The notes below the pieces were generated by a model. It was not told where the DNA came from, ran no database searches, and saw nothing but the letters and a program-made list of their open reading frames with translations. This document shows positions 39,367-50,552 of a DNA stretch of 64,000 nt, in pieces. The stretch spans positions 5,208,001 through 5,272,000 of the forward strand of contig NZ_CP017157.1 of the NCBI RefSeq assembly GCF_001729485.1, given 5' to 3'. The stretch is from Streptomyces lydicus (lineage in GTDB: Bacteria > Actinomycetota > Actinomycetes > Streptomycetales > Streptomycetaceae). Made by a program: the position numbers and the translations under genes. Numbering within the stretch: position 1 is the stretch's first letter; each line of letters starts with the position of its first letter.

Positions 39367-40261
39367 CGTGCGCGGCCGCCCGTCGTACGAAGATCTCGTG
39401 CAGGTCGCGGGCCGCCTTGGGGACCGAGCCGGAGCGGCGGCGCTGGATCACCATGAGGACGTCGGTGCGGTCGCCCGCCAACGGGCGGTGGGTGATGGTG
39501 CCGCTGCGCTCCAGCGGGTCGCCGATGATGCTGAAGTCGGGCAGCACCGTGGCGCCCAGCCCCTCCGCCACCATCAGCTTGCCCATCTCGGCGCCGTCGG
39601 TGGAGTAGGAGAAGGACGGCGCGCGGCCCTCGATGAGCCGGTGGACGAAGCGGTGCATGACATAGCCGGCCCGCATCACGATCAGCGGCTCGGTGAGCAG
39701 ATCGGTCACCGAGACCTCGCGCAGCGCGGCCAGCGGACTGTCCGGGCGGACGCACACCACCGGCCGGCCGCGCAGGAGTTCGGTGGTGTGGAAGTCCGGC
39801 GGCAGGTCGTCGCCGCGCAGGTAGTTCACCAGCCCCAGGTCGAGGCTGCCCTCCAGCAGTGAGCGGTGGATCTCGGCCTGCTGGGCACCGATCACCTCGA
39901 CCTGGGTGACCGGGTGGCCGGTGCGGAACTCGCGGATCGCGGGGACCATCAGCGGGACCGTCGCGGCGTTGACCGTGCCCAGGCGCACCATGCGGCTGAT
40001 GTGGTGCTGCTGGTCGGCCGCGCTGCGCAGCTTGTCGACCGCGTCGAGCACGCCGATGATGTGCGGCAGCAGTTCGCGGCCCTCGTCGCTGATCTTCGCC
40101 CCGGAGCGCTTGCGGTCGAGGATGTCCACGCCCAGCTCCCGTTCGAGGTTGCGGACGGTCTCGCTGAGGGCGGGCTGGGAGAGGTGCAGCGCATCGGCGG
40201 CGCGGCGCAGCGAGCCGAGCCGGGTGACCGCCTCTATGTATGCGAGCTGCTCGATCCGCAT
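39341..40261 (-). CDS. LysR-family regulator, probable controller of the organosulfur operon
   Basis: A 306-residue LysR-type regulator. The winged helix-turn-helix 'RRAADALHLSQPALSETVRN' lies at about 19-38 and the coinducer-binding type 2 periplasmic-protein fold from about 90. It is transcribed divergently from the leader peptide and the sfnG-ssuD operon, separated by about 180 bases, the standard LysR layout. It therefore probably senses a sulfur signal (sulfate, adenylylsulfate, acetylserine or a sulfone) and switches the operon; the ligand is inference. The last codons are inside the terminator hairpin at 39321-39366. Confidence 0.9.
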   Translation of the reverse strand: MRIEQLAYIEAVTRLGSLRRAADALHLSQPALSETVRNLERELGVDILDRKRSGAKISDEGRELLPHIIGVLDAVDKLRSAADQQHHISRMVRLGTVNAATVPLMVPAIREFRTGHPVTQVEVIGAQQAEIHRSLLEGSLDLGLVNYLRGDDLPPDFHTTELLRGRPVVCVRPDSPLAALREVSVTDLLTEPLIVMRAGYVMHRFVHRLIEGRAPSFSYSTDGAEMGKLMVAEGLGATVLPDFSIIGDPLERSGTITHRPLAGDRTDVLMVIQRRRSGSVPKAARDLHEIFVRRAAAHAAFGQRGD

Positions 40262-40351
40262 GGCCGCGCTTCCCTCACTTCCGGCCGAATCACCGGTAAT
40301 TGCTGCGGGTCACTTCAAGGGGGACCCTATCACCACCTCGTGGATACCGAA

Positions 40352-40381
40352 TCGACCAATGCAGACCCTTCTCGCTAAACT
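40352..40381 (+). promoter_or_regulatory. Candidate promoter of the leader peptide and sulfone operon
   Basis: TCGACC (40352-40357) and TAAACT (40376-40381) with an 18-base spacer resemble a HrdB-type promoter. Transcription would begin near 40388, about 55 bases before the leader peptide start. LysR could bind in the preceding 90 bases, though no clear T-N11-A palindrome stands out. Confidence 0.4.
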
Positions 40382-40443
40382 CACCACAGCGGTTCCCGGA
40401 ATTCCCCCGGCCCGCTCCACGAGAAATGTTGCAGGGAGGTGAC

Positions 40444-40533
40444 GTGTTTATGAAGCCGCAACACGGTCTGACCCGGCGGCGCCACGTCGACCTCGTCAGG
40501 GTCTCCAGTGCCCTGTGTCGTCACGCGCTCTGA
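40444..40533 (+). CDS. Short cysteine-containing leader peptide of a sulfur operon
   Basis: A 29-residue ORF (GTG at 40444; the in-frame ATG at 40450 would give 27) directly behind a strong GGGAGGT site at 40434-40440. The product ends RRRHVDLVRVSSALCRHAL, the pattern of the short 'putative leader peptides' found before sulfur genes in actinomycetes, with one Cys near the end. It stands 129 bases upstream of sfnG. Known cases of cysteine-responsive upstream ORFs suggest that ribosome pausing at the Cys codon senses low cysteine and raises expression of the genes behind it. Here this role is inferred from position and sequence pattern. Confidence 0.75.
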   Translation: MFMKPQHGLTRRRHVDLVRVSSALCRHAL

Positions 40534-40662
40534 GCGCTGATCCGCGCTGCCCGCGCCGGACTCCCCACGCCTCCCCCGGCACCGCGCGCCCTTTTTTCGG
40601 TTCTTTCCGGATCGTGCGCCCGGCGCTGTTTTCCCCTGCCTTTTCTCTTCCGTGGAGTTCCC
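40534..40662 (+). promoter_or_regulatory. Possible attenuator between leader peptide and sfnG
   Basis: The leader region downstream of the peptide has GC-rich segments that can pair imperfectly (around 40550-40565 with 40575-40590), followed by an uninterrupted T6 at 40592-40597. A U-tract after a GC-rich segment is rare in this genome and is the signature of an intrinsic terminator. The region up to the sfnG start is pyrimidine-rich with two more T-runs (near 40630 and 40645). An attenuation switch coupled to translation of the leader is plausible. Confidence 0.4.
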
Positions 40663-41817
40663 ATGCCCGAATCCCTCGCCCCGCCCCCTGCCCGTTTCGC
40701 CTACTGGGTTCCCAATGTCAGTGGCGGCCTGGTCACCAGCACCATCGAGCAGCGCACCGACTGGGGTTACGAATACAATCGCAAGCTGGCGGTGCTGGCC
40801 GAGAACAACGGCTTCGAATACGCGCTGAGCCAGGTCCGGTACATGGCCGGCTACGGCGCCGAGTACCAGCACGAGTCGACGGGTTTCAGCCTGGCGCTGC
40901 TGCTCGCCACCGAGCGGCTGAAGGTCATCGCGGCCGTCCATCCCGGGCTGTGGCACCCGGGGGTACTCGCGAAGTTCGGCGCGACCGCCGATCAGCTCTC
41001 CGGCGGCCGGTTCGCCGTCAACGTCGTCAGCGGATGGTTCAAGGGCGAGTTCACGGCGCTCGGCGAGCCGTGGCTGGAGCACGACGAGCGCTACCGGCGG
41101 GCGGAGGAGTTCATCCGTGCGCTGCGCTCCATCTGGACGGCGGACCACGCCGAACTGGCCGGTGACTTCTACCGGATCCGGGACTTCTCGCTCAAGCCGA
41201 AGCCGCTGAACACCGCCGCACGCCCGCACCCGGAGATCTTCCAGGGCGGCAACTCCACCGCGGCGCGGGCGATGGCCGGCCGGGTGTCCGACTGGTACTT
41301 CAGCAACGGCAAGGACTTCGACGGCGTCACCGAGCAGCTGCGGGACGTGCGGGCGTCGGCCGCGGCCGCCGGCCGGCCCGCCCCCGGCTTCGGACTCAAC
41401 GGCTTCCTGATCGCGCGGGACACCGAGGCCGAGGCCCGGGAGGTGCTGCGGGAGATCGTCGCCAAGGCGGACACCGAGGCGGTGCACGGCTTCGGCGCGG
41501 CGGTCAAGCAGGCCGGTCAGTCCACGGCCGACCGCACCGGAATGTGGCAGGACTCGTCGTTCGAGGACCTCGTCCAGTACAACGACGGTTTCCGTACCGG
41601 CCTGATCGGGACGCCGGAGCAGATCGCCGAGCGGATCGTGGCCTACAAGCGGCTGGGCGTCGATCTGTTCCTGCTCGGGTTCCTCCACTACCTGGAGGAG
41701 GTCGAGTACTTCGGCAAGCGGGTGCTGCCGCTGGTGCGCGAGCTGGAGGCGCAGCAGGAGACCGGCGCGGCGGACCCGGCGGCGGCCGGCCGGGTCCCGG
41801 CCGCCGCCCGGCACTGA
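40663..41817 (+). CDS. sfnG: Dimethylsulfone monooxygenase SfnG (FMNH2-dependent)
   Basis: A 384-residue LLM-class flavin-dependent monooxygenase. The N-terminus 'FAYWVPNVSGGLVTSTIEQR' and the segments 'YGAEYQHESTGFSLALLLAT' and 'VSGWFKGEFTALGEPWLEHD' follow SfnG closely, the enzyme that turns dimethylsulfone into methanesulfinate with FMNH2 and oxygen. The reduced flavin would come from the SsuE-like reductase in the same operon. Methanesulfinate and methanesulfonate would then be oxidised further to release sulfite. It is the first structural gene after the leader peptide. A related alkanesulfonate monooxygenase activity cannot be ruled out. Confidence 0.88.
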   Translation: MPESLAPPPARFAYWVPNVSGGLVTSTIEQRTDWGYEYNRKLAVLAENNGFEYALSQVRYMAGYGAEYQHESTGFSLALLLATERLKVIAAVHPGLWHPGVLAKFGATADQLSGGRFAVNVVSGWFKGEFTALGEPWLEHDERYRRAEEFIRALRSIWTADHAELAGDFYRIRDFSLKPKPLNTAARPHPEIFQGGNSTAARAMAGRVSDWYFSNGKDFDGVTEQLRDVRASAAAAGRPAPGFGLNGFLIARDTEAEAREVLREIVAKADTEAVHGFGAAVKQAGQSTADRTGMWQDSSFEDLVQYNDGFRTGLIGTPEQIAERIVAYKRLGVDLFLLGFLHYLEEVEYFGKRVLPLVRELEAQQETGAADPAAAGRVPAAARH

Positions 41818-41869
41818 TGCCCGGCCCGCCCCTGCACCCCGACACCCCGCACACTCACGGAGGTTCCGC

Positions 41870-43087
41870 ATGAGCACCGTCGCACCGTCCGACTGGTCCA
41901 CCCGTCCCGCACCCGAGGGCCCGGACGGCTGGATCGGGCGCGCCACCGAGGTGGCCGCCGTCCTCGCCACCGACGCGGTCGCCCGGGACCGCGCGGGCGC
42001 CACCCCGTACGCCGAGGTCCAACTGCTCAAGGACGCGGGGCTGGTCACGCTGCTCGGGCCCACCGCGCACGGCGGCGCCGGCCAGGACTGGCCGACCGCG
42101 TACCGGGTGGTCCGGGAGGTCGCCGCGGCCGACGGGTCGATCGGCCAGCTGCTGGGCTACCACTACCTGTGGAACTGGGCGGCGCGGCTGGTCGGTACCC
42201 GCGAGCAGTGGGAGCAGGTGGAGGCCGAGGCCGCCCGGCAGCGGTGGTTCTTCGGCGGCGCGGTCAATCCGCGCGACAAGGACGTGGTGGTGCGCGACGA
42301 GGGCGAGACGCTGGTCTTCAGCGGCCGCAAGTCGTTCTCCACCGGGAGCCGGGTCTCCGACGTCACCGTGCTGGAGGGGGTCCTTGAGCGCACCGACGAC
42401 CATGTCTTCGCCGTCGTGCCGTCCGACAGCGACGGGCTGGTCTTCCACGACGACTGGGACAACATCGGGCAGCGGCTCACCGAGAGCGGCAGCGTCACCC
42501 TGGACGAGGTGCGGGTGCCGTGGGCGGCGGCGGCCGGCTACGTGGACAAGGAGTTCCGGCCGCGGGTCTACAACACCCTCAACGTGCCCACCATCCAGCT
42601 GGTCTTCGCGCACTTCTACCTCGGCATCGCCGCCGGCGCCCTGGAGACGGCCGCGGTCTACACCCGTACCAAGGCGCGTTCCTGGCTGCACGGCGGCCAC
42701 GAGCGGGCGGTCGACGAGCCGTACGTCCTCGACGCCTACGGCGATCTGACGGCCAAGCTCTGGGCCGCCGAGGCGCTGGCCGACCAGGTCTCCGCCGAGG
42801 GGCAGCGGCTGCACGAGGACCCCGACGCGGTGACCGAACGGGACCGCGGTGCGTTCGAGGTCCGGGTGGCCGCGGTCAAGGCCCGGGCCACGGACGTGGC
42901 GCTGGAGGTGACCAACCGGATCTTCGAGGTGACCGGGGCCCGGTCGACCGCCGCCGCCGAGGGCCTGGACCGCTTCTGGCGCAACGTCCGCACGCACACC
43001 CTGCACGACCCGGTGGCGTACAAGCGCCGCGAGGTCGGCAGGTTCCGGCTCACCGGCGACCTCCCCGAGCCGACCTGGTACTCCTGA
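41870..43087 (+). CDS. Acyl-CoA-dehydrogenase-fold flavin monooxygenase (SfnB/SfnC/DszC type)
   Basis: A 405-residue protein with the acyl-CoA dehydrogenase fold but the sequence style of the DszC/SfnB group, which are two-component flavin monooxygenases acting on organosulfur compounds. Visible landmarks are 'GSIGQLLGYHYLWNWAARLV' in the helical domain, 'FSGRKSFSTGSRVSDVTVLE' in the beta domain and 'IFEVTGARSTAAAEGLDRFW' with 'RNVRTHTLHDPVAYK' near the C-terminus. It is the second gene of the sulfur operon, 52 bases behind sfnG, and a paralogue of the gene at 43760. Oxidation of a sulfide, sulfoxide or sulfinate is likely; a true fatty acyl-CoA role is not supported by context. Confidence 0.82.
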   Translation: MSTVAPSDWSTRPAPEGPDGWIGRATEVAAVLATDAVARDRAGATPYAEVQLLKDAGLVTLLGPTAHGGAGQDWPTAYRVVREVAAADGSIGQLLGYHYLWNWAARLVGTREQWEQVEAEAARQRWFFGGAVNPRDKDVVVRDEGETLVFSGRKSFSTGSRVSDVTVLEGVLERTDDHVFAVVPSDSDGLVFHDDWDNIGQRLTESGSVTLDEVRVPWAAAAGYVDKEFRPRVYNTLNVPTIQLVFAHFYLGIAAGALETAAVYTRTKARSWLHGGHERAVDEPYVLDAYGDLTAKLWAAEALADQVSAEGQRLHEDPDAVTERDRGAFEVRVAAVKARATDVALEVTNRIFEVTGARSTAAAEGLDRFWRNVRTHTLHDPVAYKRREVGRFRLTGDLPEPTWYS

Positions 43088-43162
43088 CCGGCTTCCGCCC
43101 ACGGCACCGGCACGCCCCCCCCCCGCTCCCCGCTTTCCGCTCCGCACTTCGAGGTGATCCCC

Positions 43163-43717
43163 TTGGCCACCGTCCTGTCCGTCTCCGGCAGCCCCTCCGC
43201 GACCTCCCGCACCGCCCGTCTGCTGCGTCACCTGGACGCGCGGCTGGCCGACGAGGGGCACCGGGTCGTGCCGCTGGACGTCCGTACGCTGCCCGCCGAG
43301 GCGCTGCTGGGGGCCGACTTCGGCCACCCGGCGATCGTCGAGGCCACCGAGCTGTTCGCCCGTGCCGACGGCATCGTCATCGGCACCCCGGTCTACAAGG
43401 CCGCCTACTCCGGCCTGCTCAAGTCGCTGCTGGACCTGCTGCCGCAGTACGCGCTGACCGGCAAGACGGTGCTGCCGCTGGCGACCGGCGGGAGCACCGC
43501 CCACGTACTGGCGATCGACTACGCGCTGCGCCCGGTGCTGCAGTCCATGGGAGCCGCGCACATCGTCCAGGGCTGGTTCGTCCTCGACCGGCACCTGACC
43601 GTACGGGAGGGCGCCCCGCTCGCGGTCGACCCCGCGGCGCAGGAGGGGCTCGACCACGTGCTGGACCAGTTCTCCGGCGCGCTGGGGCGCCGCCCGCTGC
43701 TGTCGGTCGCGAGCTGA
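43163..43717 (+). CDS. ssuE: NAD(P)H-dependent FMN reductase SsuE/MsuE
   Basis: A 184-residue flavodoxin-fold reductase that supplies FMNH2 to the flavin monooxygenases of this operon. The FMN phosphate loop 'SGSPSATSRTARLL' is at about 7-20, 'GTPVYKAAYSGLLKSLLDLL' at about 74-93 is the family hallmark, and 'LPLATGGSTAHVLAIDYALR' follows. The TTG at 43163 is taken as start: GAGGTGA (43151-43157) is its ribosome binding site with 5-6 bases between, and the product then begins MATVLSVSGSPS as in relatives. The GTG at 43154 lies inside that site. It sits between the two SfnB/DszC-type genes. Confidence 0.9.
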   Translation: MATVLSVSGSPSATSRTARLLRHLDARLADEGHRVVPLDVRTLPAEALLGADFGHPAIVEATELFARADGIVIGTPVYKAAYSGLLKSLLDLLPQYALTGKTVLPLATGGSTAHVLAIDYALRPVLQSMGAAHIVQGWFVLDRHLTVREGAPLAVDPAAQEGLDHVLDQFSGALGRRPLLSVAS

Positions 43718-43759
43718 CCGTCCCCCGATCCCCGCCCCTCGACTCCTGGAGGCAGCACC

Positions 43760-44965
43760 GTGCACGCCCCCGAGCGGACCGCCACCGCTCATGTGATCCG
43801 CGACGACGCCGAGGCGCTGGCGGTCGCGACCGGACTCGCCGAGGAGTTCCGGGCCGGCGCGGCGGAACGGGACGCCGCGCGCCGGCTGCCGCACCGCGAA
43901 CTGGCGCGGCTGTCGGCGAGCGGCCTGCTGGCCGTCACCGTGCCGCGCTCCCACGGGGGCGCGCAGGTGAGCACCGGGACGCTGGCGGAGGTGTTCCGGC
44001 GGCTGGCGGCCGCGGACGCCAGCCTGTCCCAGATCCCGCAGAGCCACTTCGTGTACGTCAACGTGCTGCGCCGTCAGGGCACCGCGGAGCAGCAGGCGTT
44101 CTTCTTCGGCGAGGTGCTGGCCGGGCGGCGGCTGGGCAACGCGCAGTCGGAGGCGGGCACCCGGCACGTGCAGGACCTCCGCACGCGTCTGGAGCCGGCA
44201 CCGGACGGCTCGTACCTGCTGAGCGGGGTGAAGCACTATGCGACCGGTGCGCTGTTCGCCGACTGGATCCCCGTGCTGGCGCGCGGGCGGGACGAGGCGC
44301 TGTGGGTGGCGTACGTGCCGCGGGACGCGCCGGGGGTGCGGATCGTCGACGACTGGGACGGGATGGGGCAGCGGACCACGGCCAGCGGGACGGTGCACCT
44401 GACGGACGTGGCGGTGCCGGCCGACCGGGTCGTACCGCATCACCTCACCTTCGAGGGGCCCCAACTGCACGGTGCGGTGGCGCAGTTGCTGCATGCCGCG
44501 ATCGACACCGGGATCGCGGCGGGCGCGCTGGCCGAGGCCGGCGCCTTCGTGCGCACCAGGAGCCGGCCGTGGTTCGAGAGCGGCTTGGACTCCGCCGCCG
44601 AGGACCCCCTGCTGATCCAGCGGTTCGGTGAGCTGGCGGTGCGGGTGCGGGCCGCGGAGGCGCTGCTGGCGTCGGCCGCCCGGACGGTGGACGCGGCCGC
44701 CGGGGCGCTGACCGACGACTCGGCCGCCGAGGCGTCGATCGCGGTGGCCGCGGCCAAGGTGGTGGCCGCGGAGGCGGCGGTGGAGACCGGCAGCGCGCTG
44801 TTCGAGGTGGCCGGGACCCGGTCCGCGCTGGACGGACTGAACCTGCACCGGCACTGGCGGGACGCGCGCACCCACACCCTGCACGACCCGGTCCGCTGGA
44901 AGGTGCAGCACATCGGCCGCTATGTCCTCAACGGGGTCCGGCCGCCCCGGCACGGGCTGCTCTGA
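43760..44965 (+). CDS. sfnB: SfnB-family sulfur acquisition oxidoreductase
   Basis: A 401-residue flavin-dependent protein of the acyl-CoA dehydrogenase fold. It has the SfnB-like N-terminus 'AHVIRDDAEALAVATGLAEE', 'RELARLSASGLLAVTVPRSH' and 'LSQIPQSHFVYVNVLRRQGT', and the C-terminal 'HWRDARTHTLHDPVRWKVQH'. SfnB proteins belong to sulfone/sulfonate use clusters; the reaction is thought to be an oxidation of organosulfur compounds, with reduced flavin from the SsuE partner. The GTG start follows TGGAGG. It is a diverged paralogue of 41870-43087 with the same C-terminal THTLHDPV motif. Confidence 0.87.
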   Translation: MHAPERTATAHVIRDDAEALAVATGLAEEFRAGAAERDAARRLPHRELARLSASGLLAVTVPRSHGGAQVSTGTLAEVFRRLAAADASLSQIPQSHFVYVNVLRRQGTAEQQAFFFGEVLAGRRLGNAQSEAGTRHVQDLRTRLEPAPDGSYLLSGVKHYATGALFADWIPVLARGRDEALWVAYVPRDAPGVRIVDDWDGMGQRTTASGTVHLTDVAVPADRVVPHHLTFEGPQLHGAVAQLLHAAIDTGIAAGALAEAGAFVRTRSRPWFESGLDSAAEDPLLIQRFGELAVRVRAAEALLASAARTVDAAAGALTDDSAAEASIAVAAAKVVAAEAAVETGSALFEVAGTRSALDGLNLHRHWRDARTHTLHDPVRWKVQHIGRYVLNGVRPPRHGLL

Positions 44966-45043
44966 CCGCCGGGCCCGCCCGGCGGGCCGCCCGCGAACCC
45001 CTGCCCCGGCCCCTCAACGACCCTCGTCCTCACCGGAGTTCCC

Positions 45044-46207
45044 ATGTCACCCCTGACCTTCCACTGGTTCCTGCCCACCTACGGCGACAGCCGTCATGTC
45101 GTCGGCGGCGGCCACGGGCTGCCCGCCGGTGCGGCCGGCGGGGAGCGGCCCGCCACCCTCGGCTATCTGACCCAGATCGCCCGCGCCGCCGAGGACCTCG
45201 GTTTCGAAGGGGCGCTCACCCCCACCGGCGCCTGGTGCGAGGACGCCTGGCTCACCACGGCGATGCTGGCCCGCGAGACCGAACGGCTGAAGTTCCTGGT
45301 CGCGTTCCGGCCGGGGATCGTCGCGCCGACGCTGGCCGCCCAGATGGCCGCCACGTTCCAGCGGCACTCCGGCGGACGGCTGCTGCTGAACGTCGTCACC
45401 GGTGGCGAGAGCCATGAGCAGCGCGCCTACGGGGACTTCCTGGACAAGGAGGCGCGCTACGCCCGCACCGGGGAGTTCCTCGACATCGTGCGGCGGTTGT
45501 GGGCCGGCGGGACGGTGGACTTCACGGGTGAGCATCTGCGGGTGGCGGGCGCCCGGCTGGCGCGGCTGCCCGATCCGGTGCCGCCGGTGTACTTCGGCGG
45601 TTCCTCCCCGGCCGCCGGTGACGTCGCCGCCCGCGCCGCGGACACCTACCTCACCTGGGGTGAGCCGCCGGCACAGGTGGCGCGGAAGATCACCTGGATC
45701 CGGGAGCTGGCCGGCCGGGGAGGGCGCCGGGTGCGGTTCGGCATCCGGCTGCACGTGATCACCCGGGACACCGCGGAGGCCGCCTGGGCCGAGGCGCAGC
45801 GGCTGCTGGACAGCTTCTCACCGGAGGCGATCCGGGCCGTGCAGGAGGGTCTGGCCCGCAGCGAGTCGGAGGGGCAGCGCCGGATGCTGGAGCTGCACGG
45901 CGGGCGCACGGACGAGCTGGAGATCGCTCCGAACCTGTGGGCCGGCATCGGGCTGGTACGGGGCGGGGCGGGCACGGCGCTGGTGGGCAGCCATGCGGAG
46001 GTGGCGGAGCGGATCAAGGAGTACCACCGGCTGGGCATCGAGGAGTTCGTCCTCTCCGGGCATCCGCACGTGGAGGAGGCGTACTGGTTCGGCGAGGGTG
46101 TGCTGCCGCTGCTGCGGGACGCCGGGCTGTGGCGGCATCCGGGGGCGCCGGACGGCGCGGTCCCGGCCGCGGCGCAGGTGCCGTTCGCGGCCGGGGCGGT
46201 CCGCTGA
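45044..46207 (+). CDS. ssuD: Alkanesulfonate monooxygenase SsuD-like (LLM class)
   Basis: A 387-residue LLM-class FMNH2-dependent monooxygenase with an SsuD-type sequence: 'TFHWFLPTYGDSRHVVGGGH', 'LKFLVAFRPGIVAPTLAAQM', 'FQRHSGGRLLLNVVTGGESH' and 'LSGHPHVEEAYWFGEGVLPL'. SsuD cleaves alkanesulfonates to aldehyde and sulfite, using FMNH2 from SsuE. As last gene of the operon it can finish the route dimethylsulfone, methanesulfinate, methanesulfonate, sulfite. The usual ssuABC sulfonate importer is absent here. Substrate range (methane- or longer sulfonates) is not predictable from the sequence alone. Confidence 0.88.
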   Translation: MSPLTFHWFLPTYGDSRHVVGGGHGLPAGAAGGERPATLGYLTQIARAAEDLGFEGALTPTGAWCEDAWLTTAMLARETERLKFLVAFRPGIVAPTLAAQMAATFQRHSGGRLLLNVVTGGESHEQRAYGDFLDKEARYARTGEFLDIVRRLWAGGTVDFTGEHLRVAGARLARLPDPVPPVYFGGSSPAAGDVAARAADTYLTWGEPPAQVARKITWIRELAGRGGRRVRFGIRLHVITRDTAEAAWAEAQRLLDSFSPEAIRAVQEGLARSESEGQRRMLELHGGRTDELEIAPNLWAGIGLVRGGAGTALVGSHAEVAERIKEYHRLGIEEFVLSGHPHVEEAYWFGEGVLPLLRDAGLWRHPGAPDGAVPAAAQVPFAAGAVR

Positions 46208-46230
46208 CCGGCGGCGCGGGGCGGGCGTGA

Positions 46231-49341
<3,111 letters not shown>

Positions 49342-49456
49342 GCGGCGGCCGCGGCCGCCCGTGAGGCGGCGGCCAGGGGCGTTGTCGGTGGCCGGGGTTA
49401 CGATCCGAAGGGAGATCACGCCCGAAGCTCCCCAGCCGTACCGGAAGGCCCGCACC

Positions 49457-50377
49457 ATGGTCAGCACCTCCCCGCCGCTCGCCGACGCCCTCGCCGCGGG
49501 CCCGGTCGTCCTCGACGGCGGGCTGTCCAACGAACTGGAGGCCGCCGGGCACGACCTCAGCGACGCGCTGTGGTCGGCCCGGCTGCTGGCCGAGGAGCCG
49601 GCGGCGGTGGTGCGGGCGCACCAGACGTACTACGAAGCGGGCGCGCAGGTCGCGATCACCGCCAGCTACCAGGCGACGTTCGAGGGCTTCGCGCGGCGCG
49701 GCGTCGGACGCGAGGAGGCCACCGCGCTGCTGGCGCGGAGCGTGGAGCTGGCCCGTGAGGCGGCCGGCCGGGCGCGCGCGGGCGGTGTCACGGGACCGCT
49801 GTACGTGGCCGCCTCGGCGGGTCCGTACGGGGCGATGCTGGCGGACGGCTCCGAATACCGCGGCCGCTACGGCCTGTCGGTGGCGGAGCTGGAGCGGTTC
49901 CACCGGCCCCGCCTGGAAGCGCTGGCCGCGGCCGGGCCCGACGTCCTGGCACTGGAGACGGTGCCGGACAGCGACGAGGCCCGGGCGCTGGTGCGGGCGG
50001 TGCGCGGGCTCGGGGTGCCGGCCTATCTGTCGTACAGCGTCGCGGGCGGCCGCACCCGGGCCGGTCAGCCGCTGGAGGCGGCGTTCGCGACGGCGGCGGA
50101 CGCCGACGAGATCATCGCGGTGGGGGTGAACTGCTGCGCGCCGGACGACGCCGACGAGGCGGTGCGGCTGGCCGCGCGGGTCACCGGCAAGCCGGTGGTG
50201 GTCTACCCCAACAGCGGGGAGAGCTGGGACGCCGGGGCGCGGGCGTGGCGCGGCAGCCCGGCGTTCGGCGCGGACCGGGTCACCGGCTGGGCGGCGGACG
50301 GGGCCCGGCTGATCGGCGGCTGCTGCCGGGTGGGCCCGGAGAGCATCGCCGAACTGGCCGCCCTCCTCGGCCGCTGA
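49457..50377 (+). CDS. mmuM: Homocysteine S-methyltransferase (MmuM-like)
   Basis: A 306-residue zinc enzyme transferring a methyl group from S-methylmethionine or SAM to homocysteine, giving methionine. The zinc ligands are C226 (in GVNCCAP) and C289/C290 (in GGCC), and the N-terminal 'VVLDGGLSNELEAAGHDLSD' and 'YYEAGAQVAITASYQATFEG' are family hallmarks. The ATG at 49457 follows GGAAGG. The next genes in the same direction encode a polar amino-acid ABC importer; in other bacteria mmuM is paired with an S-methylmethionine permease, so the importer may serve that substrate. A 175-base gap with its own likely control site separates them. Confidence 0.93.
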   Translation: MVSTSPPLADALAAGPVVLDGGLSNELEAAGHDLSDALWSARLLAEEPAAVVRAHQTYYEAGAQVAITASYQATFEGFARRGVGREEATALLARSVELAREAAGRARAGGVTGPLYVAASAGPYGAMLADGSEYRGRYGLSVAELERFHRPRLEALAAAGPDVLALETVPDSDEARALVRAVRGLGVPAYLSYSVAGGRTRAGQPLEAAFATAADADEIIAVGVNCCAPDDADEAVRLAARVTGKPVVVYPNSGESWDAGARAWRGSPAFGADRVTGWAADGARLIGGCCRVGPESIAELAALLGR

Positions 50378-50443
50378 CGGGCGAACGGTCCGTCCGGAGA
50401 ACGGGACCGGCGGTCGGTTCGGGCCGGTGTCCGGGTCGAAGGC

Positions 50444-50459
50444 GTTACACAGACGCAAC
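50444..50459 (+). promoter_or_regulatory. GlnR-like box upstream of the amino-acid ABC operon
   Basis: GTTAC-N6-GCAAC at 50444-50459 fits the a/b half-site pattern gTnAC-n6-GnAAC of the actinomycete nitrogen regulator GlnR, 94 bases before the substrate-binding protein gene. One half-site pair by eye is weak evidence. Confidence 0.3.
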
Positions 50460-50552
50460 CGAAGCGGCGGGGTCAGTGCCCCTGGCCGGTGGCAGGATTC
50501 AGGCCACCCGCAGCACGCACCGGCTTGGTTGATCTTCATCTCTGGAGGACCA

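Noticed and set aside
41870..43087. Fatty acyl-CoA dehydrogenase of beta-oxidation
   Set aside because: The fold is the same, but the sequence landmarks and the sulfone operon context fit DszC/SfnB-type flavin monooxygenases better.
43115..43124. Run of ten C residues between two sulfur genes
   Set aside because: It is intergenic and does not alter any frame. Phase variation is not supported; it may reflect a local homopolymer or sequencing length error.
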